Assembly (NCBI RefSeq): GCF_042643245.1
Contig: NZ_JBHRSK010000004.1
Location: forward strand, 1,178,001 to 1,242,000
DNA from: Acidimangrovimonas pyrenivorans
GTDB lineage: Bacteria; Pseudomonadota; Alphaproteobacteria; Rhodobacterales; Rhodobacteraceae
DNA length: 64,000 bases
Reading direction: 5' to 3'
Part shown: positions 18,565 to 26,947 of the stretch, in pieces
Position numbering within the stretch: the stretch's first letter is position 1
Layout of the letters: every line of letters starts with the position of its first letter
Notes under the pieces: model-generated
Seen by the model: only the letters and a program-made list of their open reading frames with translations
What the model was told of the DNA's origin: nothing
The model's database searches: none
Position numbers and translations under genes: made by a program

Positions 18565-18580
18565 GCTTAATTCGTTAAGC
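18565..18580 (+). terminator. Small hairpin after pyrC
   Basis: GCTTAA-TTCG-TTAAGC forms a 6-bp stem with a TTCG tetraloop 20 bases after the pyrC stop. There is no T-run, so it is at best a weak terminator or 3' end stabiliser. Confidence 0.35.
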
Positions 18581-18714
18581 CATATGCGCACGATCATTTG
18601 AAGCTCGGCCTCGGGTCTTGAACCTCTGCGCCGGGTAAAGTCACATTCCTCTCACACCTAAGTGAGTGCTGGGCCGCTTTCAGCACATGCCATTTTTCTG
18701 GGGAATGATCAGAC

Positions 18715-20496
18715 ATGACGACTTTCACAATTCCGGGCATCCGCGTCGATTACAGCTATGACACCGCAGTCGGTGTGAGCTCGTCCCAGGCCGAGGTGAC
18801 GGTCCCCTCCGACAGTTCGACCTTCAGCTACCAGATCACCGGAACCAACCCCTACGGCCAGCCGATCATCGAGATCAACGACGACAGCTACCAGATCCTG
18901 CTCAACGGCACGCTGCTGAGCGATCTCAATCCGAGCGCGGTTGAAGCCAGCATGTCCGCAGTCACCTGGTCCGGCGGCACCACCACGGCCCTGCAAGTGA
19001 GCATCGACACCGGCCCCAACAGCAGCAGCGACCTGATCTTCATCCTCGGCGGCGCCCCGGCGCCCAGCATCGCCTCGATTTCGGACTGGAATTCGTTCGA
19101 CGCCGACATCACGGGCGTATCCGCGCCCAGCGGCGCCTTCGCGCAGGGCGTCGACATCCTGTGGAGCGAGTTCGACAACAGCACGGTGACCGAGGATGAC
19201 ACCTTCGCCGGCACCTCCGGCGCCGACAACTTCCTCGGCGGCATCGGCGACGACTACTTCAACAGCTCGCAGGGCAACGACACCTATCACGGCGGCGCCG
19301 GCACCTTCGACCAGCTCTCCTTCGCCCACGACCCCGGCGGCGTCACCGCCAACCTCGGCACCGGCACCGCTACCGACGGCTGGGGCGGCACGGACAGTTT
19401 CGATGGCATCGAGGTGCTGCGCGGCTCGGCCTTCGACGACTGGCTGCATGGCGATGCCGGCCACAACGTCCTGCGCGGCCTGGCCGGCAACGACACCCTG
19501 ATCGGCGGCAACGGCACCGACGAGGCCCGCTACGACCTCGACGCCCGCTACGGCGGCACCGCCGGCGTGACCGTCAACCTGGCCCAGGGCACCGCCACCG
19601 ACGGCTTCGGCGACAGCGACCAGCTCACGGCGATCGAGGACGTGCGCGGCAGCGACGCCAACGACAACTTGATCGGCAACGGGGTCGCCAACACGCTTCA
19701 GGGCGAGCTTGGCAACGACACGCTGAACGGCCTCAACGGCGCCGACACCCTGGACGGGGGGGCCGGCCATGACAAGCTGCTCGGCGGCGGCGGGGCCGAC
19801 AGCCTGATCGGCGGCGCCGGCTACGACACGCTGTTCGGCCACAAGGGCACGGACATGCTGATCGGCAATGCCGGCAATGACAGCCTCGATGGCGGCTCCC
19901 ACAACGACACGCTGTTCGGCGGCACCGGCAACGACAAGCTGCTCGGCGGCGACGGGGCCGACCTGCTCAACGGCGGCGGCGGCCAAGACAGCCTGTACGG
20001 CGGCAACGGCAACGACAAGATGCTCGGCCTGGCCGGCAACGACGTGCTTGTCGGCCAGGTCGGCGCCGACAAGCTCGATGGCGGCGCCGGGAACGACCAG
20101 CTGTTCGGCAATAACGGCTTCGACACGCTTCAGGGCGGCGCCGGCGCCGACAAGCTCAATGGCGGGGCGGGCAACGACAAGCTGTTCGGCGGCAACGGCG
20201 TCGACCAGCTGATCGGCGGCACCGGCAACGACCTGCTCACCGGCGGCGACAAGGCCGACAAGTTCATCTTCGCGGGCGCTTTCGGCGAGGACACGATCAC
20301 CGACTTCCAGACCGCCGGCACCGACGAGAAGATCAACCTCGCCGGCGTCGCCGAGATCACCTCGTTCCAGGACCTGACCGCCCACCACCTGACCGAGGTC
20401 GCCGGCAACGCGGTGATCGACGACGGGCTGGGCAACACGATCACGCTCGACGGCGTCGCGATGGCCGACCTGCTGGCCAACGACTTCATCTTCTGA
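18715..20496 (+). CDS. RTX calcium-binding repeat protein, predicted type I secreted
   Basis: A 593-residue acidic protein. The first 150 or so residues form an unassigned beta-rich domain. From about residue 160 to 510 it is built of glycine-rich nonapeptide repeats of the GGxGxDxLx type (for example LGGIGDDYF, LIGGAGYDTLFG, LFGGTGNDKLLGG). These fold into a calcium-loaded beta roll. Two longer repeats (ARYDL and VTVNLAQGTATDGFGDSD) interrupt them. The C-terminus (FIFAGAFGEDTITDF to LLANDFIF) looks like a type I secretion signal; there is no N-terminal signal peptide. No transporter genes are adjacent. It sits between pyrC and pyrE and ends with its own strong terminator, so it is an independent unit. 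Its role (adhesin, surface protein or enzyme) is unknown. Confidence 0.85.
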   Translation: MTTFTIPGIRVDYSYDTAVGVSSSQAEVTVPSDSSTFSYQITGTNPYGQPIIEINDDSYQILLNGTLLSDLNPSAVEASMSAVTWSGGTTTALQVSIDTGPNSSSDLIFILGGAPAPSIASISDWNSFDADITGVSAPSGAFAQGVDILWSEFDNSTVTEDDTFAGTSGADNFLGGIGDDYFNSSQGNDTYHGGAGTFDQLSFAHDPGGVTANLGTGTATDGWGGTDSFDGIEVLRGSAFDDWLHGDAGHNVLRGLAGNDTLIGGNGTDEARYDLDARYGGTAGVTVNLAQGTATDGFGDSDQLTAIEDVRGSDANDNLIGNGVANTLQGELGNDTLNGLNGADTLDGGAGHDKLLGGGGADSLIGGAGYDTLFGHKGTDMLIGNAGNDSLDGGSHNDTLFGGTGNDKLLGGDGADLLNGGGGQDSLYGGNGNDKMLGLAGNDVLVGQVGADKLDGGAGNDQLFGNNGFDTLQGGAGADKLNGGAGNDKLFGGNGVDQLIGGTGNDLLTGGDKADKFIFAGAFGEDTITDFQTAGTDEKINLAGVAEITSFQDLTAHHLTEVAGNAVIDDGLGNTITLDGVAMADLLANDFIF

Positions 20497-20520
20497 GCCC
20501 GTCGCCAGACGAAAATCCCC

Positions 20521-20553
20521 GCCCGCCCGCATCGCCGGGCGGGCTTTTCTTTT
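20521..20553 (+). terminator. Rho-independent terminator of the RTX gene
   Basis: GCCCGCCCG, a six-base loop, CGGGCGGGC, then TTTTCTTTT. A strong stem with a T-run, 25 bases after the stop codon. Confidence 0.9.
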
Positions 20554-20615
20554 CGCAGCGCCTGATCTATGCCCCCCGGAAGCCCGACAGCCCCCAGCCA
20601 GCGAAAGGACCGCGC

Positions 20616-21293
20616 ATGCTGCCCTCCGCCTACCCGCCCAAGGAAGAGATCGCCCGCCTGACCGCGCGCATGCTGCTCGAGATCAAGGCGGTGCATTTCA
20701 ACGCCGCCGAGCCCTTCACCCTGGCCTCGGGCCTGCCCTCGCCGACCTATATCGACTGCCGCAAGCTGATCAGCTTCCCGCGGATCCGGGCGACGCTGAT
20801 GGATTTCCTCGCCTGCACCGTGCTGCGCGAGGCCGGCTTCGAGGCCTTCGACAACATCGCCGGCGGCGAGACCGCCGGCATCCCCTTCGCCGCTCTGGTC
20901 GCCGAGCGGCTGGGCCTGCCGATGACCTATGTCCGCAAGAAGCCCAAGGGCTACGGCCGAAACGCCCGGATCGAGGGCGCGATGACCGAGGGCGAGCGGG
21001 TGCTGCTGGTCGAGGACCTGACCACCGATGGCGGCTCGAAACTCAGCTTCGTCGACGCGATCCGCGAGACCGGGGCAAGCTGCGGCCATACCGCGGTGAT
21101 CTTCTACTACGGCATCTTCCCGGAAACGGTGAAGACCTTGGGCGATCACGGGGTCCAGCTGCACCATCTCTGCACCTGGTGGGACGTGCTGGCCGAGGCG
21201 CGCGAGTCGGGCGCCTTCGACGCCGAGACGCTGCGCGAGGTCGAATCCTTCCTGACCGCCCCGCGCGCCTGGCAGGACGCCCGCAAGGGCTGA
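20616..21293 (+). CDS. pyrE: Orotate phosphoribosyltransferase
   Basis: A 225-residue enzyme that joins orotate to PRPP to make OMP. The PRPP-binding loop is RVLLVEDLTTDGGSKL near residues 128-143, with the catalytic loop region YVRKKPKGYGRNARIEGAM before it. FTLASGLPSPTYIDCRKLIS near the N-terminus is the substrate-side signature. It starts about 60 bases after the RTX terminator, so it needs its own promoter. dnaB follows after 257 bases. Confidence 0.95.
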   Translation: MLPSAYPPKEEIARLTARMLLEIKAVHFNAAEPFTLASGLPSPTYIDCRKLISFPRIRATLMDFLACTVLREAGFEAFDNIAGGETAGIPFAALVAERLGLPMTYVRKKPKGYGRNARIEGAMTEGERVLLVEDLTTDGGSKLSFVDAIRETGASCGHTAVIFYYGIFPETVKTLGDHGVQLHHLCTWWDVLAEARESGAFDAETLREVESFLTAPRAWQDARKG

Positions 21294-21330
21294 TCCCGCG
21301 CCGATCCATCCCCCGCCGCTGCGGATTTCC

Positions 21331-21461
21331 TGTGGAAACGGCTGGGGACAGATTCTGAATATCCGACCGGGGAATCGGCGATCCCTTGCGATGCTCGTCG
21401 ATTTCGCGGCCAGATATGGTATGGTGACTCGAAACCGCGCCGCAGCCAGACCATATCCACA
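21331..21461. promoter_or_regulatory. DnaA-box-like motifs upstream of dnaB
   Basis: ATATCCACA at 21453-21461 differs from the DnaA box TTATCCACA at one position. TGTGGAAAC at 21331-21339 is a two-mismatch copy in the other orientation. Both lie in the 257-base gap before dnaB. Confidence 0.3.
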
Positions 21462-21550
21462 GGGCTCGGGGATTTCTGCCCACAGAGATATCCCGATTTC
21501 CTCGACAGGCGGCGTCGGCTATCACGTGAGCCGGGGACAGAGGCAGTGAA

Positions 21551-23044
21551 ATGAACGAAATCGCGCCAGTTCGCAGCGCCCTTCCGGAAACGGAAGAGCC
21601 CGAAATCGCACCGCATAATATCGAGGCCGAGCAGCAGTTGCTCGGCGCGATCCTGACCAATAACGACGTCTACGACAGAATCGCGTCGGTGGTTCGCGCC
21701 GAGCATTTCTACGATCCCGTCCACCGCCGCATCTTCGAGGTCGCGGCGGCCCGGATCCACAAGAACGCGCTGGCCTCGCCGGTGACGCTCAAGGCCTTCC
21801 TCGCCGATGACGAGGGGCTGCAGGAACTGGGCGGGCCGGCCTATCTGGCGCGGCTGGCGGGGGCGGCGATCTCGGCCCATGCGGCACGCGACTACGCCCA
21901 GATGATCTATGACCTCGCCGTCCGGCGCGAGCTGATCGCGCTCGGCCGCGACATCTCGGCCAAGGCGGCCAAGGTCGATGTCGCCAGCGAGCCCAAGGAA
22001 CAGATCGTCGAGGCGGAACAGCGGCTTTACAAGCTGGGCGAACAGGGCGTCGCCGAGCGCGGCTTCCAGTCCTTCCTCAAGGCCGTGACCGAGGCGGTCA
22101 ACGTCGCCAACGCCGCCTATCAGCGCGAGGGCGGGCTGGCCGGGATCTCGACCGGGCTCGTCGATCTCGACAAGAAGATGGGCGGGCTGCACCCGTCCGA
22201 CCTGATCATCCTCGCCGGCCGGCCGTCGATGGGCAAGACCTCGCTGGCGACCAACATCGCCTTCAACATCGCCAAGGCCTACAAGCGCGGCCTCACCCAT
22301 GACGGCACCGAGGGCGCGGTGGAAGGCGGCGTCGTCGGCTTCTTCAGCCTCGAAATGAGCGCCGAACAGCTGGCCGCCCGGATCCTGTCCGAGGCCGCCG
22401 AGGTGCCCAGCGAGCAGATCCGCAAGGGCGACATGACCGAGGGCGAGTTCCGCCGCTTCGTCGAGGCCGCCAAGGCGCTGGAAAGCTGCCCGCTCTATAT
22501 CGACGACACGCCGGCGCTGCCGATCAGCCAGGTCGCGGCGCGGGCGCGGCGGCTCAAGCGGACCCACGGGCTCGACGTGCTCATGGTCGACTACCTGCAG
22601 CTGCTGAAAGCGGCCAGCGCCAAGGACAGCCGGGTCAACGAGGTCAGCGAGATCACGCAAGGTTTGAAGGCGATCGCCAAGGAGCTGAACATCCCGGTCA
22701 TCGCCCTATCCCAGCTCTCGCGCCAGGTCGAAAGCCGCGACGACAAGCGGCCGCAGCTTTCGGACCTGCGGGAATCGGGCTCGATCGAGCAGGACGCCGA
22801 CGTCGTCATGTTCGTCTTCCGCGAGGAATACTACCGCGAGCGGGAGAAGCCGGGCGACCACGATCTCGAGGCGATGGCGAAATGGCAGGAGATCATGGAG
22901 AACGTCCACGGCAAGGCCGAGGTCATCCTCGGCAAGCAGCGTCACGGCCCGATCGGCACCGTCGAGCTGTCCTTCGAGGGCCGCTTCACCCGCTTCGGCA
23001 ACCTTGCCAAGCCGTGGCAGGGCGGCGACAGCGACGGGTTCTGA
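21551..23044 (+). CDS. dnaB: Replicative DNA helicase
   Basis: A 497-residue hexameric helicase that unwinds DNA at the replication fork. The N-terminal DnaB domain begins IAPHNIEAEQQLLGAILTN. After a linker the RecA-like core shows Walker A GRPSMGKTS (about residue 223), Walker B LDVLMVDYLQL (about 345) and the H4-type SQLSRQVESRDDKRPQLSDL region (20 residues). The glutamate-rich segment DADVVMFVFREEYY is typical. No intein is present. Neighbouring pyrE is a common arrangement in Rhodobacterales. Confidence 0.97.
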   Translation: MNEIAPVRSALPETEEPEIAPHNIEAEQQLLGAILTNNDVYDRIASVVRAEHFYDPVHRRIFEVAAARIHKNALASPVTLKAFLADDEGLQELGGPAYLARLAGAAISAHAARDYAQMIYDLAVRRELIALGRDISAKAAKVDVASEPKEQIVEAEQRLYKLGEQGVAERGFQSFLKAVTEAVNVANAAYQREGGLAGISTGLVDLDKKMGGLHPSDLIILAGRPSMGKTSLATNIAFNIAKAYKRGLTHDGTEGAVEGGVVGFFSLEMSAEQLAARILSEAAEVPSEQIRKGDMTEGEFRRFVEAAKALESCPLYIDDTPALPISQVAARARRLKRTHGLDVLMVDYLQLLKAASAKDSRVNEVSEITQGLKAIAKELNIPVIALSQLSRQVESRDDKRPQLSDLRESGSIEQDADVVMFVFREEYYREREKPGDHDLEAMAKWQEIMENVHGKAEVILGKQRHGPIGTVELSFEGRFTRFGNLAKPWQGGDSDGF

Positions 23045-23076
23045 GCCCCGATCCAGGGTCAGCGCCGGACGGAGAG

Positions 23077-23124
23077 GCCGGGGGCGCTGCCCCCGGACCC
23101 CCGGGATACTTACGAGCAGAAAGT
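23077..23124 (-). repeat. Dispersed intergenic repeat, copy 3 (A2 subtype)
   Basis: On the minus strand it reads CTTTCTGCTCGTAAGTATCC then CGGGGGTCCGGGGG. It ends with the hairpin GGGGGC-GCT-GCCCCC (plus strand, 23080-23094). It lies between convergent dnaB and the acyl-CoA synthetase gene. Confidence 0.75.
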
Positions 23125-23131
23125 GGGGAGC

Positions 23132-24769
23132 CTAGGCCCCTGTCTCGCGGGCGCGGAGTTCGCGGCGCATGATCTTGCCGGTGGTGGTCATCGGCAGGCT
23201 GTCGACCTTCACCACGCTGCGCGGCGCGACATGGGGGCTGACCCGGGCCTTGACCCGGTCGATCAGGATGCGCTCCATGCCCTCCCAGTCGGCGCCCTCG
23301 CGCAGGATGACGAAGGCTTTCACCACCTCGGTGCGCAGCTTGTCCGGCACGCCGATGACGGCGGCCATGACGACGTCGGGATGGCCGGTCAGGCAATCCT
23401 CGATCTCGGTCGGGCCGATGCGGTAGCCGGCCGAGGTGATGACGTCGTCGTCGCGGGCGACATAGGTGAAATAGCCCTCGGCGTCGCGGCGGCCGAGATC
23501 GCCGGTGCGCATCCAGTCGCCGTCGAATTTCGCCGCCGTCTGTTCCGGCTTGTTGAGGTATTCGAGGAACATCGACGGGGAACCGCGGCGCACCGCGATC
23601 TCGCCCAGCTCGTCCGGCGCGGCCGCGCTGCCGTCCTCGCGCAGCACGGCGACGTCATGGCCGGGCAGCGCCTGGCCCATGGCGCCGGGCTTGACCGCCA
23701 TGAAGCCGGCGCACATCGAGACGACCAGGTTGCACTCGGTCTGGCCGTAGAGCTCGTTGATCGGCGCGCCCAGGGTCTCGCGGCCCCAGGCCAGCATCTC
23801 GGCGCCCAGGCTCTCGCCGCCCGAGCTGACCGAGCGGATGTTCACCCCCTCGGGCACCGGCGTGCCGCGCATCAGCTTGAGCGCGGTCGGTGGCAGGAAC
23901 AGGTTGCGGATCCTGTGCTCGGCGATCATCGCGTAGGCTTCGGCGGGATCGAACTTGCGCATCCGGCGGGCGATCAGCGGCACGCCGTAATAGAGGCAGG
24001 GCATCGCCATATCCATCAGCCCGCCGATCCAGGCCCAGTCGGCCGGGGTCCAGCCGCGATCGTCCGGCTGGGGGAATCCCTCGTGGGTCAGCTCCATCGA
24101 CGGCAGGTGGCCGAGCAGGAAGCGGTGGGCATGCAGCACGCCCTTGGGCGCGCCGGTCGTGCCCGAGGTATAGATCAGCACCGCCGGGTCCTCGGCCAGT
24201 GTCGGCTCGGGGGTGATCTCCGGAGACGCGGCGGCGATCTCGGCCCAGAGGTCGCGCGCCTCCCCCGCCGCGCCGTCGATGCTGTAGACCTCGGCCAGCT
24301 CGGGCAGGTCGGGGCGCAGCGCCATCAGCTTGTCGAGGTTCTCGCCATCGGTGACGACGATCTTCGCGGCGCTGTCGGAGAGGCGGTAGGTCAGCGCCTC
24401 GGCGCCGAACAGGGTGAAGAGCGGCAGCGCCACGGCGCCCAGCTTCTGGGCCGCGAAATGGGCGATCGGCACCGCCGCGCCCTGCGGCAGCAGCACGCCG
24501 ACCCGGTCGCCCTTCTTCAGCCCGCGCGCCCGGAAGGCATTGGCGAGCCGGTCGGAAGCGTCCTTGAGCTGGCCGTAAGTCCATTCGCGCGCGCCGCCGC
24601 CGGCCAGGTCGATCAGCGCGACCCGGTCGGGCTCCTCGCGCGCCCAGCTGTCGCAGCACATCTCGGCGATGTTGAAATGCGCGGGGATCGACCAGCGGAA
24701 GCCGGTGCGCAGGCTGGCCCAGTCGCTGTCGTCGGACTCCGGCCTGACCCGGAACAGTCGGCGGTCCAT
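23132..24769 (-). CDS. AMP-forming acyl-CoA synthetase (medium-chain-like)
   Basis: A 545-residue adenylate-forming enzyme of the acyl-CoA synthetase family, probably acting on medium-chain or branched fatty acids. The P-loop-like motif is LIYTSGTTGAPKG (about residues 198-210). The A5 region is INELYGQTECNLVV. A7-A8 is DWMRTGDLGRRDAEGYFTYV (20 residues) followed by ARDDDVITSAGYRIGP. The A10 lysine is in TTTGKIMRRELR near the end. The closest families are medium-chain (ACSM-like) and acetoacetyl-type synthetases; the substrate cannot be fixed from sequence. The ATG follows GGGAGGAG. A perfect 18-bp palindrome directly upstream suggests repression by a fatty-acid-sensing TetR regulator. Confidence 0.9.
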   Translation of the reverse strand: MDRRLFRVRPESDDSDWASLRTGFRWSIPAHFNIAEMCCDSWAREEPDRVALIDLAGGGAREWTYGQLKDASDRLANAFRARGLKKGDRVGVLLPQGAAVPIAHFAAQKLGAVALPLFTLFGAEALTYRLSDSAAKIVVTDGENLDKLMALRPDLPELAEVYSIDGAAGEARDLWAEIAAASPEITPEPTLAEDPAVLIYTSGTTGAPKGVLHAHRFLLGHLPSMELTHEGFPQPDDRGWTPADWAWIGGLMDMAMPCLYYGVPLIARRMRKFDPAEAYAMIAEHRIRNLFLPPTALKLMRGTPVPEGVNIRSVSSGGESLGAEMLAWGRETLGAPINELYGQTECNLVVSMCAGFMAVKPGAMGQALPGHDVAVLREDGSAAAPDELGEIAVRRGSPSMFLEYLNKPEQTAAKFDGDWMRTGDLGRRDAEGYFTYVARDDDVITSAGYRIGPTEIEDCLTGHPDVVMAAVIGVPDKLRTEVVKAFVILREGADWEGMERILIDRVKARVSPHVAPRSVVKVDSLPMTTTGKIMRRELRARETGA

Positions 24770-24781
24770 GTCTCCTCCCTT

Positions 24782-24799
24782 ATTGAACGCGCGTTCAAT
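24782..24799 (-). promoter_or_regulatory. Perfect palindromic operator before the acyl-CoA synthetase
   Basis: ATTGAACGCGCGTTCAAT is an 18-bp perfect palindrome 12 bases upstream of the start codon, between the expected promoter and the Shine-Dalgarno. The GAACG...CGTTC half-sites resemble operators of TetR-family fatty acid regulators (FadR/PsrA type). No regulator gene is adjacent. Confidence 0.7.
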
Positions 24800-24858
24800 T
24801 CATAGGAGCCGGCGCGCGCGCCTGTCAAGCGCGGCAGGCGCGGCCCGGGCCCGCGCCC

Positions 24859-25311
24859 TCACGGCCCGGAGACGGTCAGCTCCGGCAAGGCGGTGAGCGG
24901 CAGGCCCAGCGCCCGGTAGGCGGCGAGCGAAAGCTGGCTGCCGCCGCCCCTCGGTCCCGGCAACGGGATCAGGGTCACCGCGAGGCTCTTGCCGCCGACG
25001 GCGACGCGGCCCGGCGTCTCGGCCGCGACCAGCGGGGTGCGCAGCCACAGGCCCGGCCGTGCCGGGGAGCCGAGACTGGCGACGGTGGTGCCAAGCTGGC
25101 GCAGGCTGGCGGGCGCGGCCGGCGACAGGCCGGGCGCCAGCACCGGGGCGGGCGCCGGCCGCGCCCGGGGATGCGAGGACGGGACGGCAGGCGCTTCGGG
25201 GGCGGCTTGAGGCGCCGGGCGCTGCCACGGCAGCGTGGCGCAGCCCGCGAGGGACAGCGCCAGCCCCAGCCCGAGACCCGGCCCAAGGATCGTGCGGATC
25301 GCTCTGCCCAT
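24859..25311 (-). CDS. Predicted lipoprotein
   Basis: A 150-residue protein. It has a signal peptide (residues 1-23, hydrophobic LGPGLGLGLALSLAG) and a lipobox LAGC with the lipidated Cys at 24. A Pro/Ala-rich linker follows (about 28-68), then a small C-terminal domain (LRQLGTTVASLGSPARPGLW, TPLVAAETPGRVAV, QLSLAAYRALGLPLTALPEL). Related Rhodobacterales lipoproteins sometimes carry doubtful enzyme names. I see no catalytic motif and regard the function as unknown. The frame is open well upstream of the ATG, but the lipoprotein signal fixes the start at 25311. It is divergent from moaA. Confidence 0.75.
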   Translation of the reverse strand: MGRAIRTILGPGLGLGLALSLAGCATLPWQRPAPQAAPEAPAVPSSHPRARPAPAPVLAPGLSPAAPASLRQLGTTVASLGSPARPGLWLRTPLVAAETPGRVAVGGKSLAVTLIPLPGPRGGGSQLSLAAYRALGLPLTALPELTVSGP

Positions 25312-25491
25312 GCCCCTCTCCTCACCGAATGCGACAAGACTAGGCCCCGGCACGGAGCGCCACAAGTCTCGGCAATGGTCGCGGCGGCGGGGCCGGAAGC
25401 GCCGGTTTCGCCGCGATATGCCGCAACGGGGCGGGCCTTGCGTCGCCTTTGGCCCTTGCCGGCCGCCCCCGGCGCAACTAGTTTTCCCGGC

Positions 25492-26496
25492 ATGACTGCT
25501 CCGCTGATCGACCCATTCGCCCGTGCGATCTCTTACCTGCGCGTCTCGGTGACGGACCGCTGCGATTTCCGCTGCGTCTATTGCATGTCCGAGAACATGA
25601 CCTTCCTGCCGAAGAAGGAACTGCTGACGCTGGAAGAGCTCGACCGGATGTGCAGCACCTTCATCCGCCTCGGCGTCGAGAAGCTGCGCATCACCGGCGG
25701 CGAACCGCTGGTGCGGCGCGGGATCATGACCTTCTTCCACGCCATGACCCGGCATCTCGACAGCGGCGCGCTGAAGGAACTGACGCTGACTACCAACGGC
25801 TCTCAGCTGCGCAAATACGCCGCCGAGCTGGCCGAATGCGGGGTCCGGCGGATCAACGTCTCGCTCGATACGCTGGACGAGAGGAAATTCGCCGAGGTCA
25901 CGCGCTGGGGCCGGCTGGCGCAGGTGCTGGACGGGATCGAGGCCGCCAAGGCGGCGGGCATCCGGGTCAAGATCAACGCCGTGGCGCTGAAGGGCTTCAA
26001 CGAGGACGAGCTGTTCCCGCTGGTCGACTGGTGCGCCCGCGAGGACCAGGACCTGACCTTCATCGAGGTCATGCCGATGGGCGACCTGGGCAACGAGGAC
26101 CGGCTCGACCAGTACTGGTCGCTCGAGGACCTGCGGGCCCGGCTCGAGGAGCGTTTCACCCTGACCGATCTGGCCGAGCGTTCGGGCGGCCCGGCGCGCT
26201 ATGTCCGGATCGAGGAGACCGGGCAGAAGATCGGCTTCATCACCCCGCTGAGCCACAATTTCTGCGAAAGCTGCAACCGGGTGCGGCTGACCTGCACCGG
26301 CGAGCTTTACATGTGCCTCGGCCAGGAGGATCAGGCCGACCTGCGCGCGCCGCTGCGGGCCAGCGCCGACGACGCGGTGCTGGAACAGGCGATCCGCAAC
26401 GCCATCGCGCGCAAGCCCAAGGGCCACGATTTCGACTATTCGCGCCAGCAGGTGGCCGGCCAGATGTCGCGCCACATGAGCCATACCGGCGGCTGA
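25492..26496 (+). CDS. moaA: GTP 3',8-cyclase (molybdenum cofactor synthesis)
   Basis: A 334-residue radical SAM enzyme that starts molybdenum cofactor synthesis. The N-terminal 4Fe-4S cluster motif is CDFRCVYC (residues 24-31). The C-terminal cluster is in CESCNRVRLTCTGELYMC. The conserved ITGGEPLVRRGI and LTTNGSQL segments bind SAM and substrate. It ends in the family GG tail (HMSHTGG), which is needed for activity. The ATG at 25492 fits the family N-terminus; the open frame upstream does not. The molybdenum hydroxylase genes at 41285-43985 would use the cofactor. Confidence 0.97.
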   Translation: MTAPLIDPFARAISYLRVSVTDRCDFRCVYCMSENMTFLPKKELLTLEELDRMCSTFIRLGVEKLRITGGEPLVRRGIMTFFHAMTRHLDSGALKELTLTTNGSQLRKYAAELAECGVRRINVSLDTLDERKFAEVTRWGRLAQVLDGIEAAKAAGIRVKINAVALKGFNEDELFPLVDWCAREDQDLTFIEVMPMGDLGNEDRLDQYWSLEDLRARLEERFTLTDLAERSGGPARYVRIEETGQKIGFITPLSHNFCESCNRVRLTCTGELYMCLGQEDQADLRAPLRASADDAVLEQAIRNAIARKPKGHDFDYSRQQVAGQMSRHMSHTGG

Positions 26497-26497
26497 G

Positions 26498-26941
26498 ATG
26501 GGCAGCGGTGCGACGGGCGACCTCTCCCGCTTCGCCAGGGCGCAGGACGGGGTCTACGAGATCGCGCTGGCCGAGCTGCGCGCCGGCCGTAAGGCGACGC
26601 ATTGGATGTGGTTCATCTTCCCGCAGCTGGCCAGCCTCGGCCGCTCCGCCACCGCGAAATTCTATGGCATCGCCGATCTGGCCGAGGCCCGCGCCTACCT
26701 CGCCGAGCCGGTGCTGGGGCCGCGGCTGGCCGAATGCTTCCGCGCCGTGCTGGGCCATGACGGGCTGACGGCCGAGCAGATCATGGGCCATATCGACGGG
26801 CTCAAGCTGCGCTCCTCGGCGACGTTGTTCCGCGAGGCCGGCAGCGGCGAGATGGCGCAACTGGCGCAGGCGGTGCTCGACCGGTTCTACGGCGGCGAGG
26901 CCTGCCCGCTGACGATGGCGGAACTGGGCGAAGCGTCCTGA
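26498..26941 (+). CDS. DUF1810 family protein
   Basis: A 147-residue protein of the DUF1810 family (calpastatin-like name in some databases, function unknown). Signature segments are LSRFARAQDGVYEIALAELR, then KATHWMWFIFPQLASLGRSA, and KFYGI. The C-terminal helix pair begins DGLKLRSSATLFREA. The start codon is one base after the moaA stop (TGAGATG), so it is translationally coupled to moaA. Any link with molybdenum cofactor is inferred from position only. Confidence 0.88.
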   Translation: MGSGATGDLSRFARAQDGVYEIALAELRAGRKATHWMWFIFPQLASLGRSATAKFYGIADLAEARAYLAEPVLGPRLAECFRAVLGHDGLTAEQIMGHIDGLKLRSSATLFREAGSGEMAQLAQAVLDRFYGGEACPLTMAELGEAS

Positions 26942-26947
26942 ACGCCC

